The notes under the pieces are model-generated. The model was not told the origin of the DNA, made no database searches, and worked only from the letters and a program-made list of their open reading frames with translations. The translations under genes were made by a program, and so were the position numbers. Positions 25,330 through 34,331 of a stretch of 64,000 nucleotides of DNA are shown piece after piece. Position 1 is the stretch's first letter; every line of letters starts with the position of its first letter. Source of the DNA: Robertmurraya massiliosenegalensis JC6. GTDB taxonomy: Bacteria > Bacillota > Bacilli > Bacillales > Cytobacillaceae. The stretch is from positions 296,783 to 360,782 of the forward strand of contig NZ_HE978514.1 of the NCBI RefSeq assembly GCF_000311725.1. Direction: 5' to 3'.

Positions 25330-25977
25330 TTAAAAATTCGCTGTTTTTTCGTCTTTGTGCATGGCTTTTTCAAGCTCTGCAATGCGAGCGTCTATCGTAT
25401 TTTGATGGTAAGACTGATTGATGTCTTTTTCTAAACGTTCTAAATAGGATTCAATCTCGCCAAAACGTGATGTCGCTTTTTCCGAAAAAGAATGTTCGTT
25501 TATGACCTGATCCATTTTGTGATTCGCTCTAGAAATATTCTCTCGACCCATTAATTCCATGCGTCGAATATGCATATCTTTTAATTTATGCTTCATCTCT
25601 TCATACTTCGCTTCTAATTTTTGCAGTTCAGTCGCTGCTTCACTTAATGTTTGATGTAAGCGCATCGACAGTTCTTCATAATGAGTTGCTTCTCTTGCTG
25701 CAAACTGATGCAATTCCGTTTCACCAGCTTTATCTGCAATTTCCGCCTGCTGTTTACGTTTCTTCGCCAACTCAGCCGCCTTCTCATATTCATTCGCAAA
25801 TTCTTCTCTTAATTGGTACTGTCTTGCGATTAACTTTCGCACCTTTTCTGTTTCCTGTTCACATTGACGTAAATATTGGTTTAACAATGCAATTGGATTT
25901 TTTTTCTCTTTTTGTTCAAGTACTTCATTTAAATCTGCCATCACAGTGTTTTTAATGCGTGTAAATAAGTTAGACAT
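25330..25977 (-). CDS. liaH: LiaH, phage shock protein A homologue
   Basis: 215 residues of nearly continuous coiled coil, starting MSNLFTRIKNTVMADLNEVL and NPIALLNQYLRQCEQETEKV, typical of PspA/IM30/LiaH. It forms large oligomeric assemblies that protect the membrane; in B. subtilis it is the main product induced by bacitracin and vancomycin via LiaR. GGAG precedes the ATG. Cotranscribed with liaI, 16 nt downstream of it. Confidence 0.94.
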   Translation of the reverse strand: MSNLFTRIKNTVMADLNEVLEQKEKKNPIALLNQYLRQCEQETEKVRKLIARQYQLREEFANEYEKAAELAKKRKQQAEIADKAGETELHQFAAREATHYEELSMRLHQTLSEAATELQKLEAKYEEMKHKLKDMHIRRMELMGRENISRANHKMDQVINEHSFSEKATSRFGEIESYLERLEKDINQSYHQNTIDARIAELEKAMHKDEKTANF

Positions 25978-25993
25978 GGGACATTCTCCTTTA

Positions 25994-26338
25994 TTAGTTC
26001 TTATTTAATTCAGACCATTGCTTTTCAAAGTTTTGAAAAGGGTCATTGTCTTGTTTGTAAGTTGGTTTTTGATTGTTCCACTTTTTATATACAACGAATA
26101 GAACGTATGCTGCTACGATGCCAATAATCGCTGGAATATTGGAAGCTGCTGTTAATAACACGAAAACACCAACAATTCCTAATACGATTTTCCACCCGAA
26201 AGAATCTGTCTTTAAAAATTGTTTAAAGATAAAGTAGAGGACAGCTAAACTAACCGCCAATCCAATCAGTGGACCTAAATTTGATAGCAATACTAAAGCC
26301 GCAATACCTCCTGCTAAAAGCAACCAGAAATTTTTCAT
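25994..26338 (-). CDS. liaI: LiaI-like membrane anchor protein
   Basis: 114 residues with three to four hydrophobic segments (about 3-20, 22-40, 48-64, 67-86) and a hydrophilic C-terminal tail (NDPFQNFEKQWSEL). Position directly upstream of liaH and operon context define it as the LiaI counterpart, the membrane partner that recruits LiaH. Sequence similarity to B. subtilis LiaI is limited, so the name rests mainly on context. AAAGGAGG precedes the ATG; the 140 nt upstream should hold the LiaR-dependent promoter, but I could not define a binding box. Confidence 0.75.
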   Translation of the reverse strand: MKNFWLLLAGGIAALVLLSNLGPLIGLAVSLAVLYFIFKQFLKTDSFGWKIVLGIVGVFVLLTAASNIPAIIGIVAAYVLFVVYKKWNNQKPTYKQDNDPFQNFEKQWSELNKN

Positions 26339-26451
26339 TTGTTTGTTGCCTCCTTTCTTGTTACCATCTTATCTCGTTTTCCAACCTTTCATAACGAGCC
26401 TGAGCTTTATTTTCGTATCGGTCTTGAGTCCTAGTCGATCGTCGGCCCACA

Positions 26452-26480
26452 AAAAAACGCCGGGATTTCCCGACGTTTTT
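26452..26480 (-). terminator. Terminator of the CAP/LysM gene
   Basis: On the minus strand AAAAACGTCGGGA, TT loop region, CCCGGCGTTTTTTT; one mismatch in the stem and a seven-T tail, three nt after the stop. Confidence 0.85.
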
Positions 26481-26482
26481 CC

Positions 26483-27097
26483 TTACTTCGATATAAACAT
26501 TTGTGTCCAATAATGTCGTTGCGATCCGCCTTCCGCATAACCTACTCCAATTTCGGTGTAACCAGAATTCAAGATGTTCGCCCGATGTCCTTCACTGTTC
26601 ATCCATGCTTGTACCACCTGTTCAGGGGAAGTTTGGCCTGCTGCAATATTCTCACCAGCACTTCGATAGGAAAGGCCAAATTTTTTGATCATATCAAAGG
26701 GCGAACCATAGGTTGGACTAGTATGGGAAAAGTAATTTCGATCTCGCATATCGGCTGACTTATACCGAGCTACCCGCGACAGTTCCCAGTTTGCTTTTAA
26801 TGGCTTAAGACCATATTTTGCCCGTTCTTGATTCGTCAGTTGGATTACTTGATTTTCAATGCTTTTCGTAGCATCGTAATCTGGAATCGTCACTTTTTGA
26901 CCAGGGTAAATTAACGCTGGATTTTTAATTTGTGGATTGGCAGAGATGATTTCAGACAATCCCACCTGATACCAAACTGAGATTTTCCAAAGGGAATCCC
27001 CTGGACTTACCGTATGTACTCGCTGGGCGTGTGAAATCGTTGGAACCGTTAATACAGCTAATAATAATGCTATTGCTATGACACTTTTTTTCAGCAT
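26483..27097 (-). CDS. Secreted LysM and CAP (SCP-like) domain protein
   Basis: 204 residues. Signal peptide 1-24 ending in SHAQ; LysM at about 27-72 (HTVSPGDSLWKISVWYQVGL, ALIYPGQKVTIPD) for binding peptidoglycan; CAP domain about 84-202 (LTNQERAKYGLKPLKANWEL, FSHTSPTYGS, SAGENIAAGQ, HRANILNSGYTEIGVGYA). The His/Glu residues of the CAP cavity are present. This is the YkwD-like type widespread in sporeformers; a spore-coat or wall role is possible, the biochemical function is unknown. GAGGAG RBS, single gene. Confidence 0.92.
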   Translation of the reverse strand: MLKKSVIAIALLLAVLTVPTISHAQRVHTVSPGDSLWKISVWYQVGLSEIISANPQIKNPALIYPGQKVTIPDYDATKSIENQVIQLTNQERAKYGLKPLKANWELSRVARYKSADMRDRNYFSHTSPTYGSPFDMIKKFGLSYRSAGENIAAGQTSPEQVVQAWMNSEGHRANILNSGYTEIGVGYAEGGSQRHYWTQMFISK

Positions 27098-27167
27098 TCT
27101 TCACTCCTCCTCGTTGATAGAATTCAACAAAGAGTGAAAAATAAAACATGGATGTTATTGCCAAAGT

Positions 27168-27644
27168 TTAATTTTCGAGAGCTTTTGTGGACAAGACGAT
27201 GCCGTCTGGATCTACATAAACATAATCGTCAGGACTCCAGTTTACAGAGAGAAAGCTTAAAGGGATATTTTTCTCACCTTTGCCTTCTTTCTTGCTTTTT
27301 AATGGATGGGTCCCTAATGCCAAAATCCCCACATCCATTTGAGAGAGTTCTTCCGAATCACGTACACAACCATTAATGATTATTCCTGCTAAGCCTCTGT
27401 TTTGAGCAATTTCTGCCAGTTGATCCCCTAATAATGCTCGTCGTTTAGAGCCTCCCCCATCAACGATAAGGACAGAACCTGAGGGAATCGTTTCAAGAGC
27501 CTCTTTTACTAGCACATTATCTTCAAAAACCTTTACTGTTTTGATCGGACCCGAAAAACTTTTCCGCTTGCCATAGGATTGAAACTCAGACCCGATAACT
27601 TGTAGTTCACTAGCATATTGATCACATAAATCCGTTGTTTTCAC
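27168..27644 (-). CDS. RraA-like / HMG-CHA aldolase family protein
   Basis: 158 residues with the fold signature [39 protein letters not shown] and ALGTHPLKS. The Arg-Asp pair in VRDSEE corresponds to the metal site used by 4-hydroxy-4-methyl-2-oxoglutarate aldolases. Family members are either aldolases or RraA-type RNase E inhibitors; since bacilli lack RNase E, an aldolase or oxaloacetate decarboxylase role is more likely. GTG start after GAGGGGGAG. The C-terminal part has an unusual lysine-rich insertion ([11 protein letters not shown]). Confidence 0.86.
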   Translation of the reverse strand: MKTTDLCDQYASELQVIGSEFQSYGKRKSFSGPIKTVKVFEDNVLVKEALETIPSGSVLIVDGGGSKRRALLGDQLAEIAQNRGLAGIIINGCVRDSEELSQMDVGILALGTHPLKSKKEGKGEKNIPLSFLSVNWSPDDYVYVDPDGIVLSTKALEN

Positions 27645-27770
27645 GCTTTCTCCCCCTCAACGTTTTCCTACATTATTCTTGATCGATATGGTGAATTCCT
27701 CTTCTTTTCAAAAAATACTCGCATATATGTATGGAAGAAGCATTTTTAAATACTCATAGGGAGGAATTTG

Positions 27771-27911
27771 ATGCTTGAATGGACGTCCACCTTAATTGGC
27801 TTTCTGATTGTTTTCTTTATAGTGGGAGGCGTTTTCGTTTACTTTTTGATGGTTTCTCTTAATACCGAGGATTCTACTAGAATTGACCGTCTACCTAAAA
27901 AAGATGACTAA
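27771..27911 (+). CDS. 46-residue single-pass membrane protein
   Basis: A short frame with AGGGAGG 7 nt before the ATG and a terminator after it. Residues 6-28 form a membrane helix (TLIGFLIVFFIVGGVFVYFL), followed by a charged tail (EDSTRIDRLPKKDD). The family is not recognised. RBS, topology and terminator support a real gene; the role is unknown. Confidence 0.65.
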   Translation: MLEWTSTLIGFLIVFFIVGGVFVYFLMVSLNTEDSTRIDRLPKKDD

Positions 27912-27941
27912 ACATTGGCAAATAAATTGCCTGTTCTTAAT

Positions 27942-27968
27942 GAGTACAGTTTCTCTGTACTCTTTTTT
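27942..27968 (+). terminator. Intrinsic terminator after the 46-residue gene
   Basis: Stem GAGTACAG / CTGTACTC with a 5-nt loop and seven T. Confidence 0.88.
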
Positions 27969-28045
27969 TGCATGGTTAGCTAAATGCATAAATTTGAATG
28001 AGTTGGAAAAATTATGTTCAGTATGCTTTTTTATGGAGGGGTATC

Positions 28046-29581
28046 ATGACTGGGAATGCAAATAATCAAATGCCAACTTTTCCAGAATCGTATTGGAGAG
28101 AGTTCGAGCTACCACTTTTTAATAAACTGACAGAAGATCAGACCTTTGATGTTGCCATAGTTGGTGGCGGAATTACCGGCATCACAACTGGCTACCTTTT
28201 AGCAAAGGAAGGACTGGGAGTAGCGATAATTGAAGCTGGAAGGATTCTGACTGGAACCACTGGTCATACGACTGCAAAAATTACTGCTCAGCACAATATC
28301 ATTTATGATGAGCTTATTGAGCATTTTGGTGAAGAAAAAGCACGAATGTACTATGACGCCAATACGGATGCTCTTAATTTTATCTGGCAAATGGTTCAAA
28401 CGCATAACATTGATTGTGACTATCGTGATGAAGACGCCATTATTTATGCTACGACCAATCAAGGGCAGGGCAAAATTGAAAAAGAGGCGCTAGCTTACGA
28501 GAAGCTTGGGATTAATCACTCAACTGTCAATCAAATTCCTTTTGATCTTGATATAACATCTGCTCTAGTGATGCCTCAACAAGGACAGTTTCATCCACTT
28601 AAATATCTGCATAAACTTGTAAAACTGTTCATTGAAGCAGGTGGAACTATTTTTGAAAACTCGACTGCTATCGATATTGATGATGGCGAACATCCACAAA
28701 TTATGCTTCGCAATGGCAAAAAAATAAACTGCCAGTACATCGTGGCAGCTTCTCATTTTCCTTTCTGCGATAAAAAAGGGCTTTTCTTTGCACGAATGTA
28801 TGTGGAAAGAGCGTACATTCTTGGCTTGAAAACGAAAAAACCTTTCCCAGGTGGAATGTATATTAGTGCTGATTCCCCGACTCGTTCCCTTCGCGCCACA
28901 CCTTTAAACGGGGAACAACTCGTATTAATAAGTGGAGAAGGGCATAAAACTGGCCAAGGAATCGATACACTTCAGCATTATGTAAATTTAGAAAAGTTTG
29001 CAGACGATGTTCTAGGAATTGAAGAATACAAATATCGTTGGTCTGCTCAAGATATGTACACATTGGATAAAATTCCTTATGTTGGGGCGATTACAGAAAA
29101 CCAACCGCGGGTGTTAATTGCAACTGGTTATCGTAAATGGGGAATGACGAATGGAACAGCTGCAGCCCGTCTTTTGAAGGACTTGATTGTAAAGAAGGAC
29201 AACCCCTATGAGCAACTCTTTACACCTCAAAGATTCCATGCTGATCCAGAAGTGAAGAAATTTATCAGTGTTAATGCCGATGTCGCAAAACATTTTATTC
29301 AAGGGAAACTTGAGTTTATTCCGAAAACTCCAGATGAACTAGCGATTGATGAGGGCTCACCGGTTATGGTGGACGGCAGACGTTGTGGTGCTTACAAGGA
29401 TCAGGACGGACAGTTACACATTTTAGATACAACCTGTACTCATTTAGGATGTGAGGTCGAATGGAATCATGGCGAACGAACATGGGATTGCCCATGCCAC
29501 GGCTCTCGATTTTCCATTGACGGAGAAGTTCTTGATGGTCCAGCTGTGAATCCGCTGGAGAAAATTGAATGGGAAAAATAG
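28046..29581 (+). CDS. yhfW: FAD-dependent oxidoreductase with C-terminal Rieske domain (YhfW-like)
   Basis: The start is ATG 28046 (511 residues) after GGAGGGG. Residues 1-~400 are a DAO-type FAD domain with the dinucleotide motif VAIVGGGITGITTGYLLAKE and GTTGHTTAKITAQH; the last ~90 residues are a Rieske [2Fe-2S] domain with ligands C464, H466, C482 and H485 and the disulphide pair C469/C484. Length and order match B. subtilis YhfW. It should move electrons from an amino- or imino-type substrate to an iron-sulphur centre; the substrate is unknown. The 3' flank is occupied by a tandem hairpin array rather than a normal terminator. Confidence 0.92.
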   Translation: MTGNANNQMPTFPESYWREFELPLFNKLTEDQTFDVAIVGGGITGITTGYLLAKEGLGVAIIEAGRILTGTTGHTTAKITAQHNIIYDELIEHFGEEKARMYYDANTDALNFIWQMVQTHNIDCDYRDEDAIIYATTNQGQGKIEKEALAYEKLGINHSTVNQIPFDLDITSALVMPQQGQFHPLKYLHKLVKLFIEAGGTIFENSTAIDIDDGEHPQIMLRNGKKINCQYIVAASHFPFCDKKGLFFARMYVERAYILGLKTKKPFPGGMYISADSPTRSLRATPLNGEQLVLISGEGHKTGQGIDTLQHYVNLEKFADDVLGIEEYKYRWSAQDMYTLDKIPYVGAITENQPRVLIATGYRKWGMTNGTAAARLLKDLIVKKDNPYEQLFTPQRFHADPEVKKFISVNADVAKHFIQGKLEFIPKTPDELAIDEGSPVMVDGRRCGAYKDQDGQLHILDTTCTHLGCEVEWNHGERTWDCPCHGSRFSIDGEVLDGPAVNPLEKIEWEK

Positions 29582-29609
29582 AAAAACAAAATAAGATGTG
29601 CGTTTGGAA

Positions 29610-30001
29610 AGAAGTCCTCTTGAGCCTCTTATGTGGACAAACTCCACCGCTTTTCTTCCAGAGTTTGTCCTCATGAACCCCTTATGTGGACAAACTTCTT
29701 CGCTTTTCTTCCGGAGTTTGTCCTCATGAACCTCTTATGTGGACAAACTTCTTCGCTTTTCTTCCAAAGTTTGTCCTCATGAACCCCTTATGTGGACAAA
29801 CTCCACCGCTTTTCTTCCGGAGTTTGTCCTCATGAACCTCTTTTGTGGACAAACTTCACCACTTTTCTTCCAGAGTTTGTCCTCATGAACCTCTTATGTG
29901 GACAAACTTCACCGCTTTTCTTCCGGAGTTTGTCCTCATGAACCTCTTATGTGGACAAACTCCACCGCTTTTTTACCAAAGTTTGTCCTCATGACCCTCT
30001 A
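29610..30001. repeat. 53-bp tandem array, seven units
   Basis: ATGTGGACAAACT (TTGTGG… in one) begins each unit at 29631, 29684, 29737, 29790, 29843, 29896 and 29949, an exact 53-bp period, preceded by a degenerate partial unit. Each unit contains an inverted repeat GGACAAACT / AGTTTGTCC around CCGCTTTTCTTCC, so the transcript would form a row of seven identical hairpins. Variation is confined to the stem tip and CCC/CTC positions. No open frame is maintained. No gene seen in 29582-30101. Confidence 0.92.
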
Positions 30002-30015
30002 CTGTACGAAAACAT

Positions 30016-30053
30016 AAATTGTCCGCATACACATCTTTGTATGCGGACAATTT
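30016..30053. terminator. 16-bp perfect hairpin after the tandem array
   Basis: AAATTGTCCGCATACA (30016-30031) pairs perfectly with 30038-30053 around a 6-nt loop. It may terminate the array transcript or the minus-strand small gene; only a short T run follows. Confidence 0.6.
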
Positions 30054-30101
30054 GTTTCGCGACTACATCGGTAGTCCTTATCTATGGATCGCCTACCCAT
30101 T

Positions 30102-30233
30102 CTAATCGACAATTCGCTTCTGGTTACGTTCGTCTTTTGGCGTAAATTCCACTAATTCAGAGCTCACTTTTTGTTTTTGTTTTTTATTCTTATTGCGTTC
30201 GGCATTGGCGTTGCCCATTTTTGTGCGTCCCAA
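30102..30233 (-). CDS. Small basic hydrophilic protein, 43 residues (hypothetical)
   Basis: The open frame runs to 30305, but the best ribosome binding site (AAGGAG) lies 9 nt before a TTG at 30233, giving a 43-residue product that begins GRTKMGNANAERNKNKKQKQ. The protein is strongly basic and lacks hydrophobic segments, similar in style to small spore proteins of bacilli. I do not recognise the family. It lies upstream of nothing on its strand, between the tandem hairpin region and yfmL. Confidence 0.45.
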   Translation of the reverse strand: MGRTKMGNANAERNKNKKQKQKVSSELVEFTPKDERNQKRIVD

Positions 30234-30314
30234 CGATTTCAACTCCTTCTCGATCAATTCATAGGTAGTATGAGTCGTCGACACGCACCTCATGCAATCT
30301 GACAAAAGTAAAAT

Positions 30315-31457
30315 TTACCTTCTGTCTTCAGGGCTAACAATATCCCCTTTAAAAAACATCTTACGATTAACTTCTACACCGAACTCACGAGCGTATTTCT
30401 TTAATTCCCTTTCTTCACGATCGGTTACAAGGGAGATAACAATTCCATCTGCACCAAAGCGTCCCGTACGTCCTGAACGATGCACATATTGCTCCAAATC
30501 CTTAGGGAAATCTAAGTGAACGACATGGGTTACTCCTTTAATGTCTAAGCCCCTTGCAGCCACATCAGTAGCGAGTAACATATTCACTTTTCCAGTCCTA
30601 AAATCCTTTAAGGCATTTTTTCTTTTATCCTTGTTTAGATCACTGTGCAATATAGCTGTGTCAATTCCATCAAAGGCGAGCTTCTCACTTGCAACCGTTA
30701 AACTCCCGATATCCTTTATAAACACGAGCGCCTTCACATCAGGCAAACGGGACACTTTTTCCAACAGCTTAATTTTCTCCCGCTGTTCAGCTGTAAAATA
30801 AATATGCTCCACATTTCCTGCCGCAATCGTTTCGTCTTTTTCAATTCGAATCACTTCAGGCTCTCTCATTAGATCTTTTGCCTCTTTTTCCACATAAGCG
30901 GATAGGGTCGCCGAAAAAAGAACGACTTGACGCTCAGCTAATGCAGAACGGATAATATTTTGGACGGTTGGCAGATGCTCATGTGTAAGCAATTGATCCC
31001 CTTCATCTAATACAATTGTTTTAACTTCATGCATTTTGATTTTCTTTTGCTTTATTAATTCATATAGTCGACCCGGTGTTCCCGCAATGATATGGGGATG
31101 CTTTTTTAATTTTTCGAGCTGCCTTTTAACATTCGCTCCGCCAATAAAAGAAGCAGAACGAATACCACTTGCTTCACTCCATTTTTGAATTTCTTGAAGA
31201 ATTTGCATCACAAGTTCCTGGGACGATGCTAAAACTACTGCTTGAATCGCTCTTTTATCTGGATCAATTTGATTTAAAACAGGTAATAAATAGGCGAGTG
31301 TTTTGCCTGTTCCTGTTGGAGATTCAGCAATAACATCTTTTCCATCTAAAATTAACGGAATGGCACTCTCCTGTACTTGAGTAGCCATGCCGAATTGTTC
31401 TTTTTTCCATACATCTTGAATAAAGCCTTTCAGCTTATCTTGTATTAACTCACTCAT
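30315..31457 (-). CDS. yfmL: DEAD-box RNA helicase YfmL
   Basis: 380 residues: two RecA-like domains and no long C-terminal extension, as in B. subtilis YfmL. Motifs: Q motif region FGMATQVQESAIP, Walker A SPTGTGKTLAY, motif Ib GTPGRLYELI, motif II DEGD, SAT, motif V LLATDVAARGLDIKG and motif VI HRSGRTGRFGADG. Motif II reads DEGD in place of DEAD; B. subtilis YfmL has DETD, so variation at this position is normal in this branch. It acts in ribosome assembly or cold adaptation. Good AGGAG RBS. Confidence 0.92.
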   Translation of the reverse strand: MSELIQDKLKGFIQDVWKKEQFGMATQVQESAIPLILDGKDVIAESPTGTGKTLAYLLPVLNQIDPDKRAIQAVVLASSQELVMQILQEIQKWSEASGIRSASFIGGANVKRQLEKLKKHPHIIAGTPGRLYELIKQKKIKMHEVKTIVLDEGDQLLTHEHLPTVQNIIRSALAERQVVLFSATLSAYVEKEAKDLMREPEVIRIEKDETIAAGNVEHIYFTAEQREKIKLLEKVSRLPDVKALVFIKDIGSLTVASEKLAFDGIDTAILHSDLNKDKRKNALKDFRTGKVNMLLATDVAARGLDIKGVTHVVHLDFPKDLEQYVHRSGRTGRFGADGIVISLVTDREERELKKYAREFGVEVNRKMFFKGDIVSPEDRR

Positions 31458-31524
31458 CGTTTTCTCCTTTTACAATCACTAGTTCCTCTCTAAAGATACA
31501 GAAAAAGGATAGAAAAAGCTACCA

Positions 31525-32748
31525 CTATTCCTCACTACTAGGTAACTCAGATAAGAAGCTCTTATTTCGAACTCCGCTTCTCCGGAGCGCCAAATGAACA
31601 TTGACTTCAACGTCCGCACGAGTAAACTCCTCATTCCACTTATCTTCCACTTCTTTTGCCTTCTTATAATTCTGGCGGTAGAGCGCTTCTCCAAATCCAA
31701 AAATATCCAACCCGAATTCTTTTTGCACTTTCTTTATCGTACTCTCAATCATAGCTGCAGCATATTTACTACTCTTCTTCTCTAGCTCAATATAGGTCTC
31801 TTTTTTCGTCAGATCATCTTTGCATTGCATGCTACTTAGTCTTGCCTCTGAATAGATGTCCACCTTTAAATGAGGCTGATTTCCTTTATAATAAGTTTCG
31901 ATCTTCGATTTATTGTTCGTAATCACCATATCGAAATAAATTCTATCCTTCACATCATCACCTTCTTTTGCACAAGGAACTGTCACCATCGTAGATTCAA
32001 GCTTTTGTGTCCATAAGTAGTTTCTTGTATCATCTAATGATAGATAACCGAGTAATTTATCCTTTTTAAATACGGCAATTCCATCAAGGAAAATCCTCGC
32101 TGGTGCCTCGATCGACATATTACTTTCTACATTTTTTGCCTTTTCTACATTTCCTTTTACAACGACAGAACTGGCAACAGGAGAGCGTCCATGAGAAACA
32201 ATAGCATCAATAAAATCTGTCAAACGAACACTAGGATCTCCGCCCCATCCTTCTAAGATGGACTTAATCTGCTTTTGCACCTTTAAAGCAGGTACTTTTT
32301 CAACAGAGTCATTAATCATTGTAAACTTTTCAGCTACATGCCCTTTTGTGATCAATATGTTAAAATTATTTCGAAATTGGGGACTTCTTTCTAACGAATC
32401 AAGGAAACTCCCCACGCCTTCCTTTTTGGCCACTTCTTCATTAATATACAGGGTTCTCGTGTGCGAAAAAACGAGTTTTCTACTTACCCCTATGTTCATT
32501 CGTGCAGATATTTCCGGCAGTGAATTTCCTTCTAATGACATAATCGAAACAGGTGCACCCTGTGATGGTTCTTGAGGAGATAACTGGGAAGCATTTACAT
32601 ATCCTACTGTCAATTTATACTTTTTTTCCTTCCCTGGATCAATCGCCATACCTGTCACGATCGAGACATCATTTAATTCTGTACTATCCCAACAACCTGT
32701 TAAGAGCACGGAAACACTACATAATAACAAAAGGATTCTTTTTTTCAT
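31525..32748 (-). CDS. Germinant receptor C subunit, Ger(x)C lipoprotein
   Basis: 407 residues with a lipoprotein signal (lipobox LLTGC at about residues 15-19) and the family start CWDSTELNDVSIVTGMAID. Central region SRKLVFSHTRTLYINEEVA and C-terminal Glu-rich helices are typical of GerAC/GerBC/GerKC. It is attached to the outer face of the spore inner membrane and is part of the receptor that senses nutrients. It overlaps the A subunit gene by ATGA. The C gene closes the operon; no terminator is evident before yfmL. Confidence 0.93.
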   Translation of the reverse strand: MKKRILLLLCSVSVLLTGCWDSTELNDVSIVTGMAIDPGKEKKYKLTVGYVNASQLSPQEPSQGAPVSIMSLEGNSLPEISARMNIGVSRKLVFSHTRTLYINEEVAKKEGVGSFLDSLERSPQFRNNFNILITKGHVAEKFTMINDSVEKVPALKVQKQIKSILEGWGGDPSVRLTDFIDAIVSHGRSPVASSVVVKGNVEKAKNVESNMSIEAPARIFLDGIAVFKKDKLLGYLSLDDTRNYLWTQKLESTMVTVPCAKEGDDVKDRIYFDMVITNNKSKIETYYKGNQPHLKVDIYSEARLSSMQCKDDLTKKETYIELEKKSSKYAAAMIESTIKKVQKEFGLDIFGFGEALYRQNYKKAKEVEDKWNEEFTRADVEVNVHLALRRSGVRNKSFLSELPSSEE

Positions 32749-34331
32749 TTCCCTCCCCCTTTTGCAGGTGGTGGGCTTGGCTTATGAGATCCTTTCTTTT
32801 TCATTGGTGACTCTGGAAATAAATAAGATGGTCTCTTTTTATTGGCCCAAATCGGCATTCTTAGGAAAACATCATCTTGATCAAATAACTTAAATGGTGC
32901 TACTGGTGCTAGATACGGAACACCTAAGGAGCGTAAACTCACGAGATGAATGACCATAATAATGAGAAATAATAATACACCATATAAACCGAAGATCGCT
33001 GCACAGAGAATTAGCACAAAGCGGAGCAGTCTCGTTGAAATGGAAAAGTTATAGATCGGTGAGACAAAGCTTGCGATCGCTGTAAAAGCAACGATGATCA
33101 CTAGCACATTAGATACCAATCCTGCTTCTACCGCAGCTTGCCCAATAACCAACGCACCTACAATCGAAACGGTTTGTCCTACCGCCCGTGGCATTCTAAC
33201 TCCTGCTTCTCTCATAATCTCAAATGTTAGCTCCATCATAAAAATTTCGATCACTGCTGGAAAAGGAACTCCTTCTCTCTGTGCCTGAATACTGATTAGG
33301 AGTTGAGTTGGCATAAGTTCCTGATGAAAAGTCGATAAAGCGACATAAAGAGAGGGCAGCACCAACGCAATCATAAACGACATATAGCGAATAATGCGAA
33401 TAAAGCTTGACATCAAAAAAGGCTGGTAATAGTCCTCAGAGGATTGAAAGAAATCAGTCAAAACACTTGGTACCGCCAGAACAAATGGACTTCCATCTAC
33501 AATGAGCGCTATTTTCCCTTCTAATAAATGTCCACAAATGCTATCAGGTCGTTCTGTATTGAACACAAGAGGAAAGGGGGTAAAGGATTTATCGACAATT
33601 AATTCTTCAATATTTCCTGAATCCAATATTCCGCCTACATCAATTTTTTTAATTCTCTGTCTTACTTCTGCCAAAATATCCGCATTCGCGATCGTTGATA
33701 CATAACCAATCCCAACAGTTGTCTTTGTGTCTCTTCCGATATAAAAGCCTTCAAAGGTCAGATAGGGGTTTTTGATTCTCTTTCTAATCAGACTGATATT
33801 GGTATTGATATCTTCGGTAAAAGCCTCCTTTGGCCCACGAATGATCGTTTGTGTACTTGGCTCCGTGATCGCCCTTTTTTCAATATTTCCAATTTCTAAA
33901 GAAAGTGCTTTTCCCTGACCTTCTACCATGATGACAGCAAAGCCATTCAATACATGCCAAACGACCCTGTGAAAGGTATCTGCATATTCAAAAGCGAGCG
34001 TTGGAAAGTAGTGGTCGCGAATGGCTTCTATATTTTTTGGTTTTGTACTTACCGAAGGTTCTCGAGGCACATTTAGAACTTTATTTGTGAGAGAATCAAC
34101 ACTTAACATCGTTCCTAAATAACAAACACACGCATTTAATTCACCTAGTTTGATATCATCACAAGAGAAATCAAAAGTATTTTTAAAAAGCTCTTGGATA
34201 GCCTTCTTGTTTTTGCTTAAGCTCCTATAATACTCCTTTGAAACATCCCCTTTTTGAAAAATTTCTTCCACTGGTGCCTTATCGCCATTTTTATTTTTTC
34301 TCCTTTTAAATAGGAAATCACTGAGACTCAT
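32745..34331 (-). CDS. Germinant receptor A subunit, GerA family
   Basis: The start is ATG 34331 (528 residues), overlapping the end of the B gene by 14 nt; the frame extends to 34385 inside the B gene. A large N-terminal hydrophilic region (about 1-260: FKNTFDFSCDDIKLGELNAC, LDSGNIEELIVDKSFTPFP, RPDSICGHLLEGKIALIVDG) precedes about five membrane helices (EGVPFPAVIEIFMMELTFEI, REAGVRMPRAVGQTVSIVGA). All are GerAA/GerBA/GerKA landmarks; this subunit forms the oligomeric ion channel core. The specific germinant cannot be predicted. Confidence 0.93.
   Translation of the reverse strand: MSLSDFLFKRRKNKNGDKAPVEEIFQKGDVSKEYYRSLSKNKKAIQELFKNTFDFSCDDIKLGELNACVCYLGTMLSVDSLTNKVLNVPREPSVSTKPKNIEAIRDHYFPTLAFEYADTFHRVVWHVLNGFAVIMVEGQGKALSLEIGNIEKRAITEPSTQTIIRGPKEAFTEDINTNISLIRKRIKNPYLTFEGFYIGRDTKTTVGIGYVSTIANADILAEVRQRIKKIDVGGILDSGNIEELIVDKSFTPFPLVFNTERPDSICGHLLEGKIALIVDGSPFVLAVPSVLTDFFQSSEDYYQPFLMSSFIRIIRYMSFMIALVLPSLYVALSTFHQELMPTQLLISIQAQREGVPFPAVIEIFMMELTFEIMREAGVRMPRAVGQTVSIVGALVIGQAAVEAGLVSNVLVIIVAFTAIASFVSPIYNFSISTRLLRFVLILCAAIFGLYGVLLFLIIMVIHLVSLRSLGVPYLAPVAPFKLFDQDDVFLRMPIWANKKRPSYLFPESPMKKKGSHKPSPPPAKGGGK

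Noticed and set aside
26339..26451. LiaR binding box upstream of liaI
   Set aside because: Only a weak imperfect palindrome near GACTAGGACTC was seen; not convincing without an alignment.
28199..28462. Minus-strand frames inside yhfW
   Set aside because: Shadows of the yhfW coding frame, whose FAD and Rieske motifs are intact.
29610..30001. CRISPR array
   Set aside because: The 53-bp units are contiguous, with no unique spacers and no cas genes in the window.
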